In this document: piece after piece, positions 10,198 to 21,720 of the stretch
How the letters are laid out: every line of letters begins with the position of its first letter
Position numbering within the stretch: position 1 is the stretch's first letter
Assembly (NCBI RefSeq): GCF_907164915.1
Contig: NC_061869.1
Location: forward strand, 20,003,125-20,067,124
Reading direction: 5' to 3'
Source: Impatiens glandulifera
Taxonomy: Eukaryota; Streptophyta; Magnoliopsida; Ericales; Balsaminaceae
Length of the DNA: 64,000 bases
Notes under the pieces: model-generated
Databases searched by the model: none
Told to the model about the DNA's origin: nothing
What the model saw: only the letters and a program-made list of their open reading frames with translations
Position numbers and translations under genes: made by a program

Positions 10198-10715
10198 CAG
10201 TGTTCTAAATGGCGGCCGAGGCGTCGGCCTAGGCGGTAGGCGGTCCAACACCGCTCCGCCTATACATGAGGCGGTCAGATTATTTAATTTTTTATTATTT
10301 TTAATTAATTAATTACTAAGATTAATATATGTATATATATATATATTTAATAAAAATACTCTTTATCACCCACTATTTATTTAAATTTTGAAATGACTCT
10401 TTACATTTCAATTCATTTATCTTTTTTTTTTTTTCTGTTTCTTATCTCATTCACCTCACCTCCTTGATCATCTACATCTTCTTAGATCATCTAATCATCT
10501 ATCTCTTCTCCAACTCGTCTACATACTTATTTTTGTTAAATGTTACTATATTAGAGAATATTAATTTGACTTTTTAGTAAAATGATAATATTATAGAACA
10601 TCTTTATTATATTTATATTCAACCGCCTAGGCACCGCTTAGGCACCGCCTAGGCACCCGAGGCAGTAGGCAGTCACTAACCGCTCCGCCACCGCCTACCG
10701 CCGTTTAGAACACTG
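10198..10715. mobile_element. hAT-type MITE (518 bp)
   Basis: Terminal inverted repeats CAGTGTTCTAAATGGCGG (left) and the complement of CCGCCGTTTAGAACACTG (right) are flanked by an 8-bp direct repeat CTTTGAGT (10190-10197 and 10716-10723). An 8-bp duplication and a CAGTG-type end fit the hAT superfamily. The ends are strongly GC-rich (GGCGG, GCCTAGG motifs) around an AT-rich core, and there is no transposase. CTTTGAGT also occurs just upstream, so part of the flanking match could predate insertion. Confidence 0.85.
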
Positions 10716-10723
10716 CTTTGAGT

Positions 10724-11900
10724 GTAGATGAAATCCAATATGACTTTATAATGGTTTTGCAGAACACATCTGTTTGCCAAAATTATTCTCTTTACCAAAT
10801 ATATGCGGATCCAATTGCGATCTTCTAGGTATTTGACATAACAAGGTTGTTCGCGAATTCCACATAGGTGTATGGTTCTTGAAAGAAATAAAGAAGAGAA
10901 AGAATCTTCAAGGTAGCTTCCATAACAAAATCATGGGATTCTTAATGATCCCCAGAGGAGAGCTAATTTTCTAACTATACTAGGGGCATAGTCTCCTAGA
11001 TTCTCAAGACAAGCTGAATATGCCATTCACTTTCTCGCTTCGAAATCAGGCTATGTCTCTTTTATGTTTGGTTTAAGTTGTTCTTCTTTATTTTCTAATT
11101 GTTTCATTGGTTAAAGAAATTGAAGATATTACTAAAAATCTTCAATAGAGTATAGTTTATATGTGATCTAAGATCTTTATTTGTGAATATTAAGCTACTT
11201 TGTATATCTTCTTTTAGTCCAAACCGAATAAAAAATAAATTGTATGTCAATGGAAGGTCTTCTTCCTATCAAGTGATAAAGACAATAAACACTAATTGCT
11301 GAAAAAATCAAACTTCATTATCACCGTTTTAATCAATTAGTAGAGGAGTTGTACGTTTTTTTCTTATAGGCCCTTCATGTGCAGTAAAAGTAAGGTTGAT
11401 TGCAAATGTGTATTCGTTGAACACACATTTGAATGGGTGAGATTAATTAAAACTGATTTTGTTTACATGGATTCTCCTCCACTTTAAGTTGATAGTTTAT
11501 ATGAAGTTCTTCAGCTCTTGGCTAATGTGGAATCATTAAGTATACTTTAAATACGTACATGACAAAAATACGTCATCGTTCTAGGAAATACCTAGGTTTA
11601 GTTTTCAATTCTCGAATTACAAAACTGTTGTTAATTGATGCACGAAAATAAAATATATATCCAGTTTGGGAGTTTTTGATATAATAAGAAATGTACTCAA
11701 GTTAATTGATGATAGAATTTTGATATTTGTGTGATGTAGTGCTTTTGCAAGGTTAATAAATTTTGACATTGAGGCTATTAGTCATACGGATGGTCAATGG
11801 TGTTAAAAGGTATGCACATCATTATTTGCTCATATGTGCCTTTACAACGGTGATTATGTGTTTTATAATGGCGATGGAGTTTTGATTTACCTGATCATCG
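10724..11900. other. Non-coding stretch, about 1.2 kb
   Basis: Moderately AT-rich, with no open frame of useful length and no recognised domain on either strand. It may be old intron-like or intergenic DNA. I see no repeat structure in it. Confidence 0.4.
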
Positions 11901-12095
11901 CTAGGGATGACAATGGGTACTTGTATGCTCGATATCCGTAGGTATCCGTATGCTTGATACCTGTGGGTACCTGATAGTTAGGTTCAAGTATTTTAAATCG
12001 GGGTCGAACATGGGGAGGGGAGAAGATACTCGGTCGGGTACGGGGTCGGGGATGAAGAGTGTGCGAAACCCAAACCCAAACCTGATGCTCGATTA

Positions 12096-12149
<54 letters not shown>
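11901..12149. repeat. One-ended repeat fragment with GGTAYCCG motifs, then (AT)n
   Basis: It begins TAGGGATGACAATGGGTAC, a start typical of dispersed plant repeats, followed by several GGTAYCTG/GGTATCCG words and a (TA)n run (12100-12149). No matching inverted end is found downstream, so the element is truncated or its end was lost in the AT run. Confidence 0.4.
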
Positions 12150-12152
<3 letters not shown>

Positions 12153-12779
12153 TTAAAGTTTAATGTGTGACTTTTCAAATGTTTCATCATTACAATTATA
12201 TCATAATATATTATTTAATTTGATTTTATTCATATTGTCATAAATACATTACACTCTGTTAGGATAGGTGCTAGCAATAAAAAATAGGGTTATTGTTAAC
12301 AATTTATGAAAAACCATTCGATAATAATCATGTGAGGGATTAATATATGTTTCTATTCTTCACAAATCCTCAAACTTTTGAAACGGATTCAAGTGCGGAA
12401 GTGTTCGTCGGATTTGAAACTTTGAACAACCGAATGTAAAAGGCAGAAAGTAAAGAATACGTGGAGTTTATGGATGTTCGTAGATAAAATTTATACGTCA
12501 CCCTTTCTTTCACAACCAGAAGGATATCCACTAAATGCTTTAAATTGAACACAACTCAATGAGCTAGTTAACTCTCTGTTGAACAAAACAATCTTTGTTC
12601 AACTTACAATGTTCTCTCTTGAACTTTAAGGATGTAAGAAGTCAGCAAGAGAAAGATTGTGAATCAGATAACTGAGAGATTTGTTCGTTGTCCTTGATCA
12701 TCTATTTGTAGTGGAAGGACACCAATGGTCGAATCTTCTTTGTGGACACGTGGCATGTGTCCGTTGGACGGCCGCCTAT

Positions 12780-13420
12780 GTTGCACAGATACGGATACGA
12801 GTATCGTATCAAATACGATACAGATATGGCGATATGACAAATTTTGAAAATATAAGATACGATACGTTTAATATACATATATTATTAAAAATGTATATAA
12901 AAAATAATAATTAAAATATATTAATAGTTAGTTAATAACTTAATATGAATATTATTTTTATCTAAGAAGCACATCAAGAATATATGTATACTAAATAAAT
13001 GGGCTAAAAAAGCAAGCAGTGAAACTGTACAGGTTAGTGGTGGCTGTCGATCGATGGCGGGCAGTGACTATCGATCGATGGCGGGCAGTGACTATTGATC
13101 AACGGGCAGTGGTTGAACATAAGAGCAAGAGAGTAACGAAGTAAGATGAGATATGAGGCTTCAATCAAGAGGAGGAAATATTAGTTTAGGGTTTGTTTTA
13201 TTTTAAACATTAAGTCCTCCTAAAATTTTTATTTTTTAAAAATTACCCAAAATATATCCAAAAACGTATCCAAGCCGTATTCAAATTGTATCGGATTGGT
13301 TAACTCCATAAAAAGTCAATGATACTTCTTTTGCCGTATCCGATACCCGTTTTGCTGTATTGTATCCATATCCGATTCTCCAAAAAAATATTTTTTGGAG
13401 TATCCGTGCTACTTAGACGT
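12780..13420. mobile_element. MITE (about 640 bp) with 8-bp target duplication, nested in the LTR fragment
   Basis: CCGCCTAT flanks the insert at 12772-12779 and 13421-13428. The ends are imperfect inverted repeats (left GTTGCACAGATACGG; complement of the right end AGTAGCACGGATACTCC), followed inside by many GATACG/CGTATC words in both orientations. The 8-bp duplication suggests a hAT-type element. The right end carries about 8 extra bases before the duplication, so the exact end is uncertain. Confidence 0.65.
13043..13105 (+). repeat. Short tandem repeat with ATCGATCGAT core
   Basis: A ~25-bp unit built of TCGATCGATGGCGGGCAGTG occurs about two and a half times inside the MITE. The palindromic ATCGATCGAT is unusual in this AT-rich setting. 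Confidence 0.6.
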
Positions 13421-13680
13421 CCGCCTATAGTACCTGAGTACAATTGACTCTGAACAATTGGATTGTGGCCGTACCAAACGAGTAGTGCGCCAAATATCCT
13501 CTAATATTGTCTAGTACTGGATATGTAGTTGGAAGAATATTCGCGTAAATGACGTTCATTCATTTGATATAATTAACTAGATTGTCAAACTGCACAAAAG
13601 TGAGTGGAGTAGGAATAGCTTACAACTAGTTGATCGTGGTTAGACATGCTGTCTTTGCTAAAACAAGGCATTAGACGGAT

Positions 13681-14790
13681 ACTAACAAGTCTCTTTCAGA
13701 GATTTGGAGTGAAGAGGATGAAATTGCAATCTTAATCATTCTTTTCTAGCATTAAGGGGAGAATGTTGACACCAATGCTAACATGGAGAGTGTGCTCAAT
13801 CATTCTTTTAATGTTCGCAATTTATCATTTTCGCTCCAAATTCTTTGGAAGAGCTGTGTGATCGCCTGTAATATCATATAGTCTCATTAACGCGTGTTCT
13901 TCGCCTTTTTGGAGAGGGGTAATTTTTCAGGCTCTTAAAAGAACCACTGGAAATTGAAGATCAATGGATGGTTTTGCGAGGTTTTCCCATCTTCCATTAT
14001 GATACATGCTTGACTTTGAGGTACTTCCATCAACTTTTTCTTTTTATTATTACCACTCCCTCCTATGAGAGGGAACCTACAACTTTCAGTAACAGAGGAT
14101 CCAATTTCGGAGAGAAGTTGGGTACTGATAAAACAATTTTGGAGGTTGATCAAAATGTTGTTGTTGTTCCATTCAGTGCTGAAGCTTTTTATAGACCAAC
14201 AAAAGATTCAAGCTTGAAGAAGGAAATTATAAAATATGGGTCACAAATGATAACAGGTGCAAAAAAGTAGAATTAGACGAAAGTTTTAAGTAGTTAAATG
14301 TGGAGGACAACAACTCGACTGTAGTCGTGAGCAAACTGCTCTTTTGTTGGAAACATTGCAATCCTCCGCAAACTAAGTTATAGGTAAACATGTTTCTCAG
14401 GTTTTCTTTTTTATCTCGCCTATTATTCACATATAATGTTTCATTGTTTACTATTTAGGTCAAGAAAATGAGTTATGTCTTCACCAGAAAAAATGTAGAA
14501 GCTCACATACTGAAAAGTTTATATTCTCTAATCTTCTTTCTTTCGCAATTGGGTAGTGAAGTACACATCTCATGCCAATCTCATGCAAATGCTTAATTTT
14601 TATTTTATTCTTTATATTATGGATGACAAAGGATCATTCTCACTGAAACACCTGTTAAAAATCAGCATACCATGTCAAAAAGGTGTGTAGTGATGTCCTA
14701 TTTCTCCTATAGAGGTATTCCATTAACACTAATCTTTAATAAGTATGTTTAAGCCCAAAAGGAGATTCCTCTATCAACCAGACATTCTTT
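13681..14790 (+). pseudogene. Duplicated gene fragment with a possible GeBP/STK-like peptide, copy 2
   Basis: It starts abruptly at the truncated LTR with TNKSLSEIWSEEDEIAIL, closer to the GeBP/STOREKEEPER motif than copy 1, then stops (TAG, 13747). A ~60-bp insertion absent from copy 1 follows (GCATTAAGGGGAGAATGTTGACACC). Further on, TDKTILEVDQNVVVVPFSAE and KDSSLKKEIIKYGSQMITG are kept, then about 130 bp missing in copy 1, including REQTALLLETLQSSAN. It ends at the same GACATTCTT word as copy 1. The open pieces suggest derivation from an exon-containing gene, but the family is uncertain and it is not functional. Confidence 0.35.
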
Positions 14791-14916
14791 AATAGATTAC
14801 TTTAGTATTATAGTCTCTAATTATGTGTTCTAATTATGTGTAATAGATGCTAATCTTTATAGATAACTTTAATATCAGATGATTAAATAATATTACTTTT
14901 TAATTTCGATAATAGA

Positions 14917-16290
14917 TTGATGCATGATGCTGAATATGACAATGATGAAGCAAATGATTATGACAATAATAATATAATGTGTATAGTTTTTGAAACTATA
15001 CAAAATGTACTAAACATGGTTATGATATTTGCCTATGAGAGATATACATCTACATTTCATTGTATTCTTCTATCTATCAATCCTGCACAACTTAGAACAA
15101 CCAAAATAAATAGGATGACAAAACTCAACGATACTACATTTATTGATTTGTTAAGAATGGATAGAAGAACTTTCCTTCGTTTATGCCACCTTATATAAAT
15201 GATCAGGATTATCTCACCATAAAAGTGTCTATAGAAGAAAAATAGCTATATTTTTCTATATTCTAGCTCATCACATTAATATAAGGAATGTTTCATTTGT
15301 ATTCCTCCATTCCAGATGAACTGTTAGTAAATATGTGCATGAAGTGTTGAAAATCCTTATACGTCTTCAAACTTATCTTCTCAAAACGCCAGAGATTTGC
15401 AAAATTCTCATACAAATAAAAGGTTGAAATGGTTTGAGGTAAATAAAAATGTTTCATTTTTAACAAAAGACATGAAAGTTTTAATAATTTTGTATACATT
15501 AAATACAAATGTTAGGAGCTCTAAACGGGAACATATATTCATGTAAAATGTGGGAGAAGATATGAAAAATAAGGTATATAAATCGAAAATGACAAATTAC
15601 AATAAATATGTTTGAAGTTTGTTTTTATGATATGATGTTCATCTATGTGTTACTGGTTGTGAAGGTTATGCTATAATAAAGTTCTAAAAGATGCAATTAA
15701 TATAAATTGTGGTTTAAAAATTATTCGAGGTAAGATATATATATTTATATACAATATATATGACTATATTTTACTATAAAATTTTAATAGAAATATTAAC
15801 CGATAGCTAAATTAACACAGGTTATTATTATTACTTAGTAGATGATGGATACACAATCGGAGAGGGTTTTTTAGCACCATTTAAAGGTTATAAGTATTAT
15901 TTAGGATCTTGGAGGGTTGGACGATCACTTTCTATTTTTGAATAATTTTTCAATATAAAACATTCTACTTCAAGAAATTTTATTGTTCAAACTTATATGG
16001 GCTGTACTAAGAAGTCCTATGTTTTATCCAATTAAAACACAATGTTGCTTAGTTATTTCATGTTGTGTATTATATAATTATATAAGAAGGGAAATGTGAA
16101 TAGATCCTATTGAATAATTACTAAAAGAAGAATTTTTACAACAATTGAATCCTCAAATTAGTACTACAGAGACATGATGATCATACACAATGAAGAATTG
16201 AGTTAGCTAAGTCAATGTTTCTCGAAGGGAGATCATGAAGATGTAATTGGAGTAAAATATAGATGTTTATGTGTAATTTTTATATTTGAA
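14917..16290 (+). pseudogene. PIF/Harbinger transposase (HARBI1-like nuclease), decayed
   Basis: From the ATG at 14917 the first frame ends in LRMDRRTFLRLCHLI (15198), the conserved N-terminal part of plant Harbinger nucleases. Matching pieces follow in order through several frames: EEKIAIFFYILAHH, YSIPDELL..VLKILIRLQTYLLKTPE, VLKDAIN..GLKIIRG, then GYYYYLVDDGYTIGEGFLAPFKG (the family's YLVDxGYxxxxGFLxPY region, with one catalytic Asp) and a C-terminal part like CFxPIKTQCxxIxxCCxLHNxIRRE. Stops and small indels are frequent. It precedes a Myb/SANT-like gene, the usual two-gene arrangement of autonomous PIF/Harbinger elements. Terminal repeats and a 3-bp duplication could not be found. Confidence 0.85.
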
Positions 16291-16483
16291 TGTTATAACT
16301 TGAAATTATGTTTTGTTTAATATGATGTGTTTTGATTATAGTGGAAAATTTATATTCTATTTTGTTTAAATATTATCTGCTTTTGTTATGTTTCATATTA
16401 TAATCTTTTATTTTATGAATGGTTATGTATGGATATTCAAGATGTTATGCGCAGACTCATCAAATTAATAAAATATAAAAAAA

Positions 16484-17070
16484 TGAAGGTTATTAGTAGA
16501 AGAAGTTAGACGGACAAAGAACAACAAGTTCTTATTGGAGCATTGAAATATATTGTAAACTTATGAATGAAGACAAATAGCGCATTTCGATTAGGATATC
16601 TAAATGTTTTGTATGAGAAAATGGCAGTTGTGTTTCCTAGTACTAATCTGCGCCCTACGCCACATATTGACTCAAAAATTAAGGTTTGGAAAAGAATATA
16701 CACTATTGTTGAACGCATGCGTACTTTATTAGGATTTGGATGGAATGATATAGACAAAAGCATTATTTGTGATCTTGATGTTCTTTGGGAGTTTGTTTAG
16801 GAGTCACATGTAAGGTAAATCGTTTTTAGTCAATATTGCATTTAATTATTTTTAGTGTAATTTTATATTTTACAATTTTTATTTTGACTAGGTTGATCTT
16901 AATGTATATGGACTGAGAGACAAACCCCTTCCATTTTATAAGGACTGGTGTATTGTGTTTGGAAAAAAAGATAGAGCGACTAGAGAATTTGTTGAAGGAC
17001 CTGCAGAAGCAATGACAACAATGGAGAATGAAGTTGGAAATGATGATATGAAGCATAAAAATGGTTAAAA
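16484..17070 (+). pseudogene. Harbinger Myb/SANT-like accessory protein, decayed
   Basis: This is the second gene of PIF/Harbinger elements, a Myb/SANT-like (Myb_DNA-bind_3) protein that works with the nuclease. Pieces read are RRS*TDKEQQVLIGALKYIV, then FRLGYLNVLYEKMAVVFP, LRPTPHIDSKIKVWKRIY and LGFGWNDIDKSIICD, followed after a stop by VDLNVYGLRDKPLPFYKDW and VFGKKDRATREFVEG. Several stops fall where the family has Trp: RRSW reads TAG, and the Trp before the FRLGYLN region reads TGA. This suggests TGG to TAG/TGA decay through cytosine methylation. An ORF of 77 codons (16567-16800) is the longest intact part. Confidence 0.85.
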
Positions 17071-18839
17071 AACCTCTATCGGGACCAGTAAATGCAAAAA
17101 CTAGTGATGTGGAAGAAGAAGAAAAGGTAAAAGAAGTAAATATGATCTTATGAGGGCATATATGAAGGATCTTAATGTTACAATGAGACAGTATTTATAG
17201 AGTAATCAGAGAATTTAACTACATTAATTGTTAAACAAAGTTACCACCATTATTTTTCAACGAAAAGAGTGCAAGTATGTTAAATGAGTTTTTAACTTCC
17301 TCTTGATCCAGTTGATAGGAAAGATGCAACTATTGTTATCACGACTAAGTCAAAACTTGTGGAGGTATATGCATCTTTGACCGATGATGTCGATAGGTTA
17401 TTATTCATCGGAAAACTTTTTTATTTGACTAGTTAAGAAAGAATAGACTTGCAGTACTTATTTTTTTTTTATAGTAAATGTATCACATGTTACTTTTGTA
17501 CTTACAAATCACATGTCATTTTTGTATTTGCAAAATATGTTAGGTCATATTATATATGACATGTAGGCATATATAATATTTTTGTAATTATATATTTTAT
17601 GGAACTTACAAATCATGTTAGTTTGAATATTATATATTGTGTCTATTTCATATAAAAAATTGTGTACAATAAAATGAAGTTCATAGATATGTGAATGTGA
17701 GATTATTTTCTGATCATATATAAAAATGAGATATTTATGATAACTAATTTGGTGTAACATGATTTAGTGATGGAGAAAGAATATAACCTATAACTGTCAC
17801 AGGATTAACCACATCCAAACATTTTTCTATCGTAAATTTTCAAGTTGAATTTTCAGTCAAAGTCTTAGAAAATAGATATCATAACTAAATACAATAGACA
17901 AGAGAAGAACATCATAAATGATTTGAGTATAACCTTACAAACATAACCTATAAGAATGACTACAATGGAATTGAGAAAATCACCAATAATTTTCCTAAAT
18001 AGTATTATATACCAAAGGATACTTTACAATACAATGAATTCATGTTTTATGATTAAAATATTTTAATTTGCATTTTTTATATAACTCTCTTTAATTTGTA
18101 TTTTTGTTGTTGTAAAAAATACGTGTATAAAAACTGTAGTGATATAAACATAATAAATAATATCATCTATTTAAAATTAATATTTTTTCATTATATCATA
18201 TTCACTTTTAAAATCAAAGTAAAAAGTATTTGTTTCATTTAGTATGAAAAATATTATAATATTAGATAAAATATTGATGAAATAAAGGTAATTTTCCATT
18301 CATTTTTAGATCAATTTAAATTTATATTTTGATGAACTTTTTGTAAAGACTATTTATTATTGATTCTAATTTTTGACAATAAAATAATTATAATAAATCA
18401 TTTTACATTAAAATTGTTTTTCAATATTAAGATACATGGTTAAACAGTTTTATTATATTAATTAAATTAATTAGTTTTATATAATATTTAGATTTATTTA
18501 ATATAGTGATTATAAATATATTCTCTTTTTAATTTATTTTATCTTCTTAAATGCAGTTAATTTTTTATAATTAAATATAATAAATTAAAATATAAATAAA
18601 TGTATCATTTATATTTGTCCAAATGTAATATTGAAATGTTGATTAGAGATTGTGTTTAAACATTTTTAAATTAAACACATTAATTTAGATTTGAACTAAA
18701 AAGAAGAAAAAAATATTAAATATGACCAAATAATGTAAAAAATGTGAAAATATAAATGAATTAATTTGATAAAAATAAAATAATTAAAATTATGTATTTA
18801 ATTATATGAATCACAAATATATTAATAAGGTTGAACAAA
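17071..18839. other. AT-rich non-coding DNA
   Basis: The first ~350 bp may be the degraded tail of the Harbinger accessory gene. The rest is very AT-rich with a hairpin-like stretch around 17540-17760 (several ATATGACATGT/ACATGTCAT words). No gene or RNA is supported. Confidence 0.4.
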
Positions 18840-18840
18840 A

Positions 18841-18844
<4 letters not shown>

Positions 18845-18889
<45 letters not shown>
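18845..18889. repeat. (TA)n microsatellite
   Basis: Uninterrupted TA dinucleotides. Other long TA tracts in the window: 12100-12149, 19529-19574, 21454-21509, 23440-23489, 57772-57838, 60395-60421 and 62991-63038. Short ORFs made only of Ile/Tyr come from these tracts. Confidence 0.95.
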
Positions 18890-18892
<3 letters not shown>

Positions 18893-19526
18893 ATTGGTCA
18901 TAAGTATTTAATTATATCTTACACTCTTTTATTATAAAATTATCTAAATATTTAGAATTAATTACTATAAAAATTATCAAATCTTTAATATATTATTAAT
19001 ACACATAATTATTAAAATAATAAAAAATAATTAAAAATGTATTTTTGTGACCTCACAATTCATATCTTTTAAGTACATTAATTTTAAGTGTGTTTATAAC
19101 TATGTTGTTTAATCCGCAAAGTTGAAATAAAACCTCATTCTTAAAAACAAAATTCTTATTTTTTTTTTCTATTTATAACTTTTATCTCTTCGGTAGACAA
19201 ATCTTTTTTTTAATATATTTAATTAGATTTTTATTTACCTTGTTTGATTTTTTATTTTTATTTTCTCTAAATTTTAGAAAATTAATAAATTATTTTTAGT
19301 ATTCATATTAATAGAACATATTATATTAGGTAAAGAAAACAAAACCAAAATAAAATTAATATAGTATTTATTAATTATCATTTAATATCTATATATATAT
19401 ATATATATATATATTTAATGACGCTTAATTTAAAATGTTGGAGGTGTACAACACTCTCTCCCTACAATCAATCACAAATTAGATAATTTCTATTTTTTAA
19501 TTTATTTATCTTAATTATTTTCTCTC

Positions 19527-19577
<51 letters not shown>

Positions 19578-19764
19578 CTAATATATATATTTCTCTTCCT
19601 TAATTTAATTATTAAGTATTTTTTTCTCTAACTTACCATATAGATATTTATATTTTTTTACACAAATAATATAAAATATTTATTTTATCAATAATTTTAT
19701 ATATATAATAAATATATATATATATATATATAATAATTAATTTTGTAACTCTAATAATTAATGG

Positions 19765-21032
19765 GATAAATGACAAATTTAAGACTATACTTGAAAGTTT
19801 TTATCAAATTTAAAACTCTCATAGTTATAATATTCTTGAAATAGTTATAATATTCTTGAAAGCTTTTGTCAAATTTAAAACTCTCATAGTTATAATATTT
19901 TTTTTTTTTTTTGTTATATTTAAGACTTCTAATTAATGTTAGTTTATCTACAAATATTTTAAATTATTTATAATTTTATTTCTATCTTTCTACAACATTA
20001 TAGAGAGTCATTACCTTCTTCACTCACCACATAGATTGCATGTTGGAGAGACTCATAGTTGTATTGAACCCAGTCTACATAGAGGAACTCCTATTCTCTT
20101 TTTTTTACCTACATTTTCGATTCTCTCTTCACCGACCTCATTACAAGAGCTATGAGTCTCTCAACTTAGCTTGCAGCTTCATCGTGACTCTGTTCGAGTT
20201 ATATCGCTACAAACTCGGTTAAACCTAGCTATTAGATGAATCGCACAATCTGATCTAAAGTCGGTTGTGAACAAGTGGTATCAGAGCGCAAGGTTTACAT
20301 GGTGCTTGATACTAGAAGTGACGTGAACTAGATATAATGTGCGCCTTGCACCGATTGTTATCAGCAAGCCGACCCGATCTTTGAGCGGCTTCTTCCTCGC
20401 CGTATTTTCCTCTTAGCTTTTTATAATAAGCAGCAATTAAAGAGACAAGATCGATGTGTTGACACCGCTCGAGCTATGTTATATATACAAATTCCTATAA
20501 AAAATCAACTGACCCATAAATATAATTTGTTTTTTTTAAAGAAAATAATACAGAATAGGAAACAAAATCTGACTTCAATTGCAATCGTAAGATTATTATA
20601 GATAAATGCTAGGCCTTGCAAACAATATTGATGTTTGGCCGATAGAAAAAGTTGCAAAAAGAGGTTGCCAAAGGAGAGATGAAAAAGTTGCAAAAAGAGG
20701 TTGCCAAAGGAGAGATGAAGGTGGCGGGGATAGAGTCGGAAGGTAGCGCTGGTAGTCTATGAGCACTTGAGCAGGAAGAAAGAGTGGGAGATGACGGAAA
20801 TGGGATTGAAAACTGAATAAAGATTAAATAAATAAATAAATAAATAAATAAAATAACATGTTAAATAATTTAACGGAACTTACCAATATATTAACACGAA
20901 TAGTCTTAAATATTACAAAAAAAAATAAAAAAAAAATAAATGATAAATAAAGTTTTTTAAACGAAAAACAATTTAGGAGAGTTTTAAATTTGATAAATCC
21001 TTTCAACTACACTCCTAAATTTGTCATTTATC
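19765..21032. mobile_element. TIR element A (about 1.27 kb) carrying an LTR end plus primer-binding site
   Basis: The ends are inverted repeats of about 55 bp starting GATAAATGACAAATTTAAGA (left; the right end reads the same with few changes on the other strand). A 1.56-kb relative lies at 55035-56596. Inside, 20020-20275 resembles the R-U5 end of a retrotransposon LTR (..GTTGTGAACA) followed by TGGTATCAGAGCGCAAGG (20276-20293), the initiator-tRNA-Met primer-binding site also seen at 24783. No transposase and no clear target duplication, so the superfamily is unknown (Mutator-like is possible). Confidence 0.6.
20276..20293 (+). other. Orphan retrotransposon primer-binding site (tRNA-iMet)
   Basis: TGGTATCAGAGCGCAAGG follows an LTR-like ..AACA end and AG spacer, as in plant copia elements. 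Its first 12 bases complement the 3' end of initiator tRNA-Met. No gag or pol follows, so it is a captured fragment. The 60-codon frame just upstream (20040-20222) is LTR sequence rather than a gene. Confidence 0.6.
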
Positions 21033-21230
21033 ATTTATATATTATAATTAAATTATTTTTTATGTTATCACTTACTATTTATATATTAATTTTCCTTCCT
21101 AATTAATTAATTTATTTTTTAACTACTTATTTTCTTTAATAATTTATTTATTTTTATGTTCTCACTCCTCATTTATATATAACATTTCCTTCATAATTTT
21201 TTTTTATATTTTTTTATTTTCTCTCATCTT

Positions 21231-21263
<33 letters not shown>

Positions 21264-21340
21264 TTATTTATCTCTCATAATTAATTTGTGTATTTTATTT
21301 CTCTTCATATATATATATATATTTATATATATGAAGGAGT

Positions 21341-21450
21341 GATAAAGAGAGGGAATTTGGTGAGAGAATGACTTGACATAATCTCTCTTTTTCCCACTTT
21401 TATATTTTCCAACAATAAAGGTGATGACAAGTCATTCCCTCACCAAATTC

Positions 21451-21455
<5 letters not shown>
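21341..21455. mobile_element. Small foldback MITE, copy 1
   Basis: GAGGGAATTTGGTGAGAGAATGACTTG-type left arm and GTCATTCCCTCACCAAATTCCTC-type right arm are near-perfect inverted repeats around a ~50-bp centre. Related copies are at 21536-21706 and 51262-51455. It is absent from the matching place in copy B of the Helitron-like segment. Confidence 0.65.
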
Positions 21456-21512
<57 letters not shown>

Positions 21513-21535
21513 ATGCTAAAATATCAAATAAATAT

Positions 21536-21706
21536 GAGGAGTGATAGATAGAGGGAATTTGGAGAGGGAATAGGAGAGATAATGACTTTGCATCACCTTC
21601 ATAATTGGAAAATGAAAAAGTGGGAGAAAAAAGAGAAGTTTGATGCAACGTCATTCTCTCTCTTGTTCCCTCCCCCGAATTCCCTCCCCTAATCATTTCT
21701 CTCTAT
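21536..21706. mobile_element. Small foldback MITE, copy 2
   Basis: Same family as 21341-21455: left arm GAGTGATAGATAGAGGGAAT, right arm the reverse of that theme (GAATTCCCTCCCCTAATCAT), with an inner AATGACTTTGCATCA / TGATGCAACGTCATT pair. It sits about 80 bp from copy 1 across a (TA)n tract. Confidence 0.65.
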
Positions 21707-21720
21707 ATAGATGTGCAAAT

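Larger units (their letters stand above)
12257..13680 (-). mobile_element. LTR fragment, reverse orientation, interrupted by a MITE
   Basis: On the plus strand it starts TGTTAGGATAGG, the reverse complement of the ..GATCCTAACA end seen in the other LTRs. Read on the minus strand it carries the shared U5-like module (GTGGATATCCTTCTGG, GGGTGACGTATAAATTTT, CGAACATCCATAAA) and the G-box/TATA core. It then reaches the first units of a TTAGAC..GTCT palindrome array (TTAGACATGCTGTCT, 13640), where it is cut off against gene-fragment copy 2. It is therefore a truncated member of the family of the solo LTR at 3941-5658. Confidence 0.75.

Noticed and set aside
11950..12156. ORFs rich in Ile/Tyr (also 21400-21696, 62980-63195)
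   Set aside because: They are translations of (TA)n microsatellites.
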